Assembly (NCBI RefSeq): GCF_002154225.1
Contig: NZ_MTSE01000010.1
Location: 116,663-180,662, forward strand
DNA length: 64,000 bases
Direction: 5' to 3'
Source of the DNA: Hymenobacter crusticola
GTDB lineage: Bacteria; Bacteroidota; Bacteroidia; Cytophagales; Hymenobacteraceae
The notes under the pieces are model-generated. The model saw only the letters and a list, made by a program, of their open reading frames with translations, did not search any database and had not been told where the DNA came from. Shown here in pieces: positions 60,652 through 64,000 of this stretch. The translations under genes were made by a program, and so were the position numbers. Each line of letters opens with the position of its first letter. The stretch's first letter is position 1.

Positions 60652-61848
60652 ATGAGAAAGACATTACTTGTGCTGGCCCTGGTGCTCCTGCTACCAGCCT
60701 TATCCCCTGGCTGGGGCTTTTTTGCCCACCGCACCATCGGGCAGGTTGCCATCTACGCCTTGCCTAGCGCTATGCAAGGCTTTTATTTTCGGCACCTCTC
60801 CGAAATTGTACGGCTAATAACGGCGCCCGATGAGCGCCGCGAAGCCGACCCTGCCGAAGCCCCCAAACATTACATCGACATGGACCATTACGGCGACAAC
60901 CCGTTTGGCGACATGCCCAAAGCCTGGGACAAAGCCAGCGCCAAGTACTCCACCGATACGCTACGCAAATACGGCACGGTGCCGTGGACGGTGATGGAAG
61001 TAAAGGATCAGCTCACCGAAGCGTTTAAGCAGCGTGACACTACCGCTATCATTCGCCTTTCCGCCGATCTAGGTCACTACGTCTCGGACGCTTTTGTGCC
61101 GCTGCACACCACCGAAAACTACGACGGCCAGCTGACTAACCAGGCCGGTTTGCACAGCTTGTGGGAAAGCAAGTTACCTGAGCGCCACATTGCGGAGTAC
61201 AAGCTCGACAGCGACCCGGGCCATTACTTGAAGGATCCACAGGGCGCTATCTGGCAAGTAGTGCAAGAGTCATACGGCTTCTTAGGTGCTACATTCGACC
61301 TGGAGGAAAAGGTGACGCGCGACTTCACGCCCGAAACCAAATACACTTATTCACACAAATTTGGCAAAACGCGTCGCTCCTATTCTGATGCCTTCGCCGA
61401 TGCCTACCACAAGGAAGTAGGCGGGCAGGTAGCCTACCGGCTCAAGGGTGCCCCCACAATGGTGGCTTCGATGTGGATGACTGCCTGGAAAGATGCCGGC
61501 AGCCCCGACCTAGATGCCTTGCTGCCGAAAAAGCAAACCAAGGCCGAAAAGGCCGAGCTAGCCGCTCAAATCAAAACCTGGAACAAGAATGAGCTGGTGC
61601 CCCAGGAAAAATTGCTCGCCTTACAGAAAGAAAAAGCCATAGAGCGCCCCGACGAGATTAAGTCGGCGGAAGAAGCTCCGGCCACGCCTGCTACCTACGA
61701 AGCCGCAACGCCCGCCGCAGCTCCAGCGGCTCCCGCAACGCCCTCAGCTACGCCTGAGAAGATAAAAGTAAAGACGAAGGGTGGCGAAGCTCCTAAGCAG
61801 AAGCAGAAAATAAAGCCCCAAAAGAAGGTAGACGACGGCTGGAACTAG
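60652..61848 (+). CDS. Exported zinc-dependent phospholipase C / S1-P1 nuclease-like protein
   Basis: A 398-residue protein with a signal peptide (LLVLALVLLLPALSPG) whose predicted mature end starts WGFFAHRTIG, the Trp that coordinates zinc in this superfamily. Further ligand-bearing blocks: KHYIDMDHYGDNP, LGHYVSDAFVPLHTTENYDG and LHSLWESKLPERH. The zinc-binding pattern is complete, so it is likely active as a phospholipase C or nuclease. The C-terminal 100 residues are a Pro/Ala- and Lys-rich low-complexity tail (TPATYEAATPAAAPAAP; GGEAPKQKQKIKPQKK), which may bind nucleic acid or cell surface. Confidence 0.87.
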   Translation: MRKTLLVLALVLLLPALSPGWGFFAHRTIGQVAIYALPSAMQGFYFRHLSEIVRLITAPDERREADPAEAPKHYIDMDHYGDNPFGDMPKAWDKASAKYSTDTLRKYGTVPWTVMEVKDQLTEAFKQRDTTAIIRLSADLGHYVSDAFVPLHTTENYDGQLTNQAGLHSLWESKLPERHIAEYKLDSDPGHYLKDPQGAIWQVVQESYGFLGATFDLEEKVTRDFTPETKYTYSHKFGKTRRSYSDAFADAYHKEVGGQVAYRLKGAPTMVASMWMTAWKDAGSPDLDALLPKKQTKAEKAELAAQIKTWNKNELVPQEKLLALQKEKAIERPDEIKSAEEAPATPATYEAATPAAAPAAPATPSATPEKIKVKTKGGEAPKQKQKIKPQKKVDDGWN

Positions 61849-61920
61849 GTCGCGGGGCGCTCCGCATTTGCTGTTGAGCTCCAATATATTATACCAACCC
61901 CAGGTAAGTAACCGCGTACG

Positions 61921-61975
61921 ATGAGTCTACGGCACGGGGAGCTGATACACTCGGCTCCCCGCGCCGTAGACTCAT
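61921..61975 (+). terminator. 22-bp hairpin upstream of the manganese catalase
   Basis: Arms 61921-61942 and 61954-61975 pair with one mismatch around an 11-base loop. The right arm ends CTCATTTTC. It may terminate the preceding gene or regulate the catalase, whose ATG is 27 bases downstream. Confidence 0.6.
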
Positions 61976-62001
61976 TTTCGTTTCACCCTTACCTGCCTAC
62001 A

Positions 62002-62907
62002 ATGATCTTACGCTATGACCGGCTGGCCGTTGAACTGCCCAAGCCCAAGAATCCTTCGCCCAATGATGCGGCCGCCATTCAGGAGTTGCTAGGTGGTAAA
62101 TACGGGGAAATGTCGACCCTAATGAACTACACGTTCCAGTCGTTCAACTTCCGCGGACGTAACCGTTTGCGCCCTTTTTATGATCTGACTTGTAGCATTG
62201 CAGCCGAAGAATATAGCCACATTGAGGCGGTATCGTACGCCATCAACTTGCTTTTGACGGGCCAAACCGTTCGGGGCAAAGATCCAAAGCCAGGTCCCTT
62301 GAAAGAGGTAGTTGACGCGCGCAACTCGTACCACTTCCTCTCCAGCGCCCAAGCGGCCTTGCCCTACGACTCGATGGGCAACCCTTGGACAGGCCAATAT
62401 GTGCACAGCAGCGGCAACCTAAAGCTTGATTTGCTTCATAATTTCTTCCTGGAGTGCGGAGCGCGGGCCAACAAGATGCGCGTGTATGAAATGGTAACCG
62501 ATCCGTGCGCCCGCACGATGGTAGGCTACTTGCTGGTACGCGGTGGCTTACACGTGGTAGCCTACGCAAAAGCCTTGGAGAAGCTAACTGGCGTGGAAGT
62601 AAGCAAGCTAGTGCCCGTACCGGAGCTTAGCAATGATGCTTTCCCTGAAGCGAAAAAGCTGCAAGAAGAGCAGAAGCTCCACTTGAAACTTTATACGTTC
62701 AGCCCCGACGACTACAAGCAAGCGGGCATCATCTGGAACGGTTCGCACCCCGAAGACGGCCAACCCCTGGAAGTAATCCAAGGTGGCTTTATGGGCGTGC
62801 CGTACCCCGAGCTAGAGGAAGAGCCCCAGCTCAACTCGCCCGGCGCTGATGACTACGATCCGGAAATGTTCAAGGACATTGCCAAAAAGATGGGCATCAA
62901 GCTGTAA
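62002..62907 (+). CDS. Manganese catalase
   Basis: A 301-residue protein from the ATG at 62002. It carries the di-manganese ligand regions of the family: KYGEMSTLMNYTFQSFNFRG, CSIAAEEYSHIEAVSYAI, HNFFLECGARANKMRVYEM and RGGLHVVAYAKALEKL. It breaks down hydrogen peroxide without heme. The earlier in-frame ATG at 61921 lies in the upstream hairpin and is rejected. A strong terminator follows. Confidence 0.93.
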   Translation: MILRYDRLAVELPKPKNPSPNDAAAIQELLGGKYGEMSTLMNYTFQSFNFRGRNRLRPFYDLTCSIAAEEYSHIEAVSYAINLLLTGQTVRGKDPKPGPLKEVVDARNSYHFLSSAQAALPYDSMGNPWTGQYVHSSGNLKLDLLHNFFLECGARANKMRVYEMVTDPCARTMVGYLLVRGGLHVVAYAKALEKLTGVEVSKLVPVPELSNDAFPEAKKLQEEQKLHLKLYTFSPDDYKQAGIIWNGSHPEDGQPLEVIQGGFMGVPYPELEEEPQLNSPGADDYDPEMFKDIAKKMGIKL

Positions 62908-62946
62908 GCTAGCCCCGGTCTTTTCCGCATATTCTAGTTACTTTGA

Positions 62947-62981
62947 GTTGCTGTCGCCTTTGGGCGGCAGCAACTTTTTTT
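62947..62981 (+). terminator. Terminator of the manganese catalase
   Basis: Stem GTTGCTGTCGCC / GGCGGCAGCAAC with one wobble and a T7 tract. Confidence 0.9.
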
Positions 62982-63102
62982 GTGCCTTATGTGGCCTAGC
63001 CTCTTGCTTTTCAAGCTGTTTGCCTAGGTTATACGTCAGCTAGCAGCCCGTTTATTCGGATAGCGCCGTTTGAGGCGCTGCACTTTTCTCTTTTCCGCTC
63101 CT

Positions 63103-63870
63103 ATGTTTTCTCTCCGTTCTGTGCTCGTTGGCTGGTCGAAAGTAGTAGGGTTAGGCGTTGCTCTATTGTTTGCTACGGCGTGCGGCCAGGCAGACCAGCC
63201 CACCGAAGCTCCTGCTGCGAAACCTGCTCCACCCTCCGCGCCGGGCCCCGACCTCACAACGCTCACCGACAGCAACGCGGCGCCCCTGCTCCTTGCCTAT
63301 TTGAAGCAGTACCCGGCCTCCGAAGTTATTCTTCACACGCGGTTAGGGAATATGCGCATCAAACTCTACGACGATACCCCCATCCACAAAGCCAATTTTT
63401 TGCTGCTGTCCCGCAAAGGCGTGTTCGATGAAACGGTTTTCAACCGTGTGGTGAAAGACCTCGTGATACAGGGTGGCCGCTCCGACCACCGCACCATCCG
63501 CATTACGAAGTACCACCTGCCCCCCGAAGTGCGACCCGCTCACTTTCACAAGCACGGTGCCCTAGGCATGGCCCGCTACGACGACGAGCAGAACCCAGGC
63601 CGCCTCTCCTCTAACAACGATTTCTACATCGTGCACGGCAAAAAGATGGCTCCTGCTATGGCCCAAGCCATGTCGGGTCGCAAGCTCACGCCCGCCCAAC
63701 TCAAAGCGTACCAGACGGATGGTGGCGTTCCGGCCCTCGATGGCAAATACACGGTCTTCGGCGAAGTAGTCGAGGGCTTAGAGGTTATCGACAAAATAGC
63801 CAACGAGCCAGTCGATGCTTACAGCTGGCCAAAGAAGGATGTCGACATCAAGGTGGAGGTCGTGAAGTAG
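63103..63870 (+). CDS. Cyclophilin-type peptidylprolyl isomerase lipoprotein
   Basis: A 255-residue lipoprotein (signal GLGVALLFATAC, Cys about residue 27). The cyclophilin domain covers about residues 75-255: VILHTRLGNMRIKLYDDTPIHKANF, the catalytic-arginine block FNRVVKDLVIQGG, and YTVFGEVVEGLEVIDKI. It has an inserted helical stretch (MAPAMAQAMSGRKLTPAQL) seen in Bacteroidota homologues. It catalyses prolyl cis-trans isomerisation of envelope proteins in the periplasm. The element at 63062-63079 (stem AGCGCC / GGCGCT) lies just upstream. Confidence 0.92.
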   Translation: MFSLRSVLVGWSKVVGLGVALLFATACGQADQPTEAPAAKPAPPSAPGPDLTTLTDSNAAPLLLAYLKQYPASEVILHTRLGNMRIKLYDDTPIHKANFLLLSRKGVFDETVFNRVVKDLVIQGGRSDHRTIRITKYHLPPEVRPAHFHKHGALGMARYDDEQNPGRLSSNNDFYIVHGKKMAPAMAQAMSGRKLTPAQLKAYQTDGGVPALDGKYTVFGEVVEGLEVIDKIANEPVDAYSWPKKDVDIKVEVVK

Positions 63871-63889
63871 TTAGAAACTAGGAGCTCCC

Positions 63890-64000
63890 CTCCTTTTTTC
63901 AAGGAGAGGTTGGGGGTGGTTAAAGGTCGTTGAACGACAAGCTAGGTCTAGTTTCCTAGTTCTAGCCAGACCACCCCCAACCCCTCCTTGAAAAAAGGAG
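63890..64000. repeat. Large inverted-repeat element at the window end
   Basis: The 31-base arms 63890-63920 and 63970-64000 (CTCCTTTTTTCAAGGAG core, then GGTTGGGGGTGGT) pair with one mismatch around a 49-base loop that carries a GTCGTTGAACGAC hairpin. The right arm touches the window edge and may continue. It is the kind of dispersed palindromic element found between genes of Bacteroidota genomes; it also serves to end the cyclophilin gene. Confidence 0.65.

Noticed and set aside
1..64000. CRISPR arrays, insertion sequences, prophage or toxin-antitoxin modules
   Set aside because: No regular spaced direct repeats, transposases, integrases, phage structural genes or recognisable toxin pairs were seen.

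Overview
The window looks like chromosomal DNA from a Bacteroidota bacterium of the Hymenobacter type (order Cytophagales). The evidence is family content and promoter style rather than a database match. There are several secreted proteins ending in type IX secretion (T9SS) sorting domains (PA14 protein, GH10 xylanase, SBBP-repeat protein and two others), a SusC/SusD pair, DUF2911, YcxB-like and DUF6565-like proteins, and Bacteroidota promoter elements (TAnnTTTG) instead of Shine-Dalgarno-led starts. Base composition is moderately GC-rich, with AT-rich intergenic islands. I see no insertion sequence, prophage, CRISPR array or rRNA.

Layout. 1-5 kb: a truncated aspartate kinase, recR, clpS, a conserved unknown, a lipoprotein, YceI and a MarR regulator. 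5-14.5 kb: dipeptide epimerase, PA14/T9SS protein, DAACS symporter, small secreted proteins and a large GAF protein. 14.5-22.3 kb: two PAP2 phosphatases flanking tRNA-Leu(CAG), a methyltransferase, an M61 peptidase, an MFS transporter, a small outer-membrane protein and a metallo-beta-lactamase-fold hydrolase. 22.3-29 kb: a repeat-rich T9SS protein, a GH10 xylanase, a sodium:solute symporter divergent from it with a 28-bp operator-like palindrome between them, and a TonB C-terminal-domain protein. 29-35 kb: ABC exporter, YcxB-like protein, alpha/beta hydrolase, DUF2911. 35-40 kb: a minus-strand operon of PIG-L deacetylase, PAP2 phosphatase, a 39-residue membrane protein and a second sodium:solute symporter; the last two overlap by a GTGA junction. 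40-47 kb: winged-helix protein, subtilase, MOSC protein, DUF2461, deoxynucleoside kinase, a STAS-like protein, DUF6565-like protein and a GNAT. 47-55 kb: SusC/SusD/lipoprotein operon, CDGSH protein, acyl-CoA-binding protein, amidohydrolase. 55-64 kb: SBBP-repeat T9SS protein, CinA-family amidase, a kinase-like unknown, a phospholipase C/nuclease-like protein, manganese catalase and a cyclophilin lipoprotein.

Most of the window is ordinary housekeeping plus surface and polymer biology. The items most worth pursuing are the 39-residue membrane protein coupled to a symporter, the operator-like palindrome between xylanase and symporter, several unusually long perfect palindromes, an inverted repeat overlapping the cinA start codon, near-leaderless promoters, and the unusual abundance of CTAG throughout.
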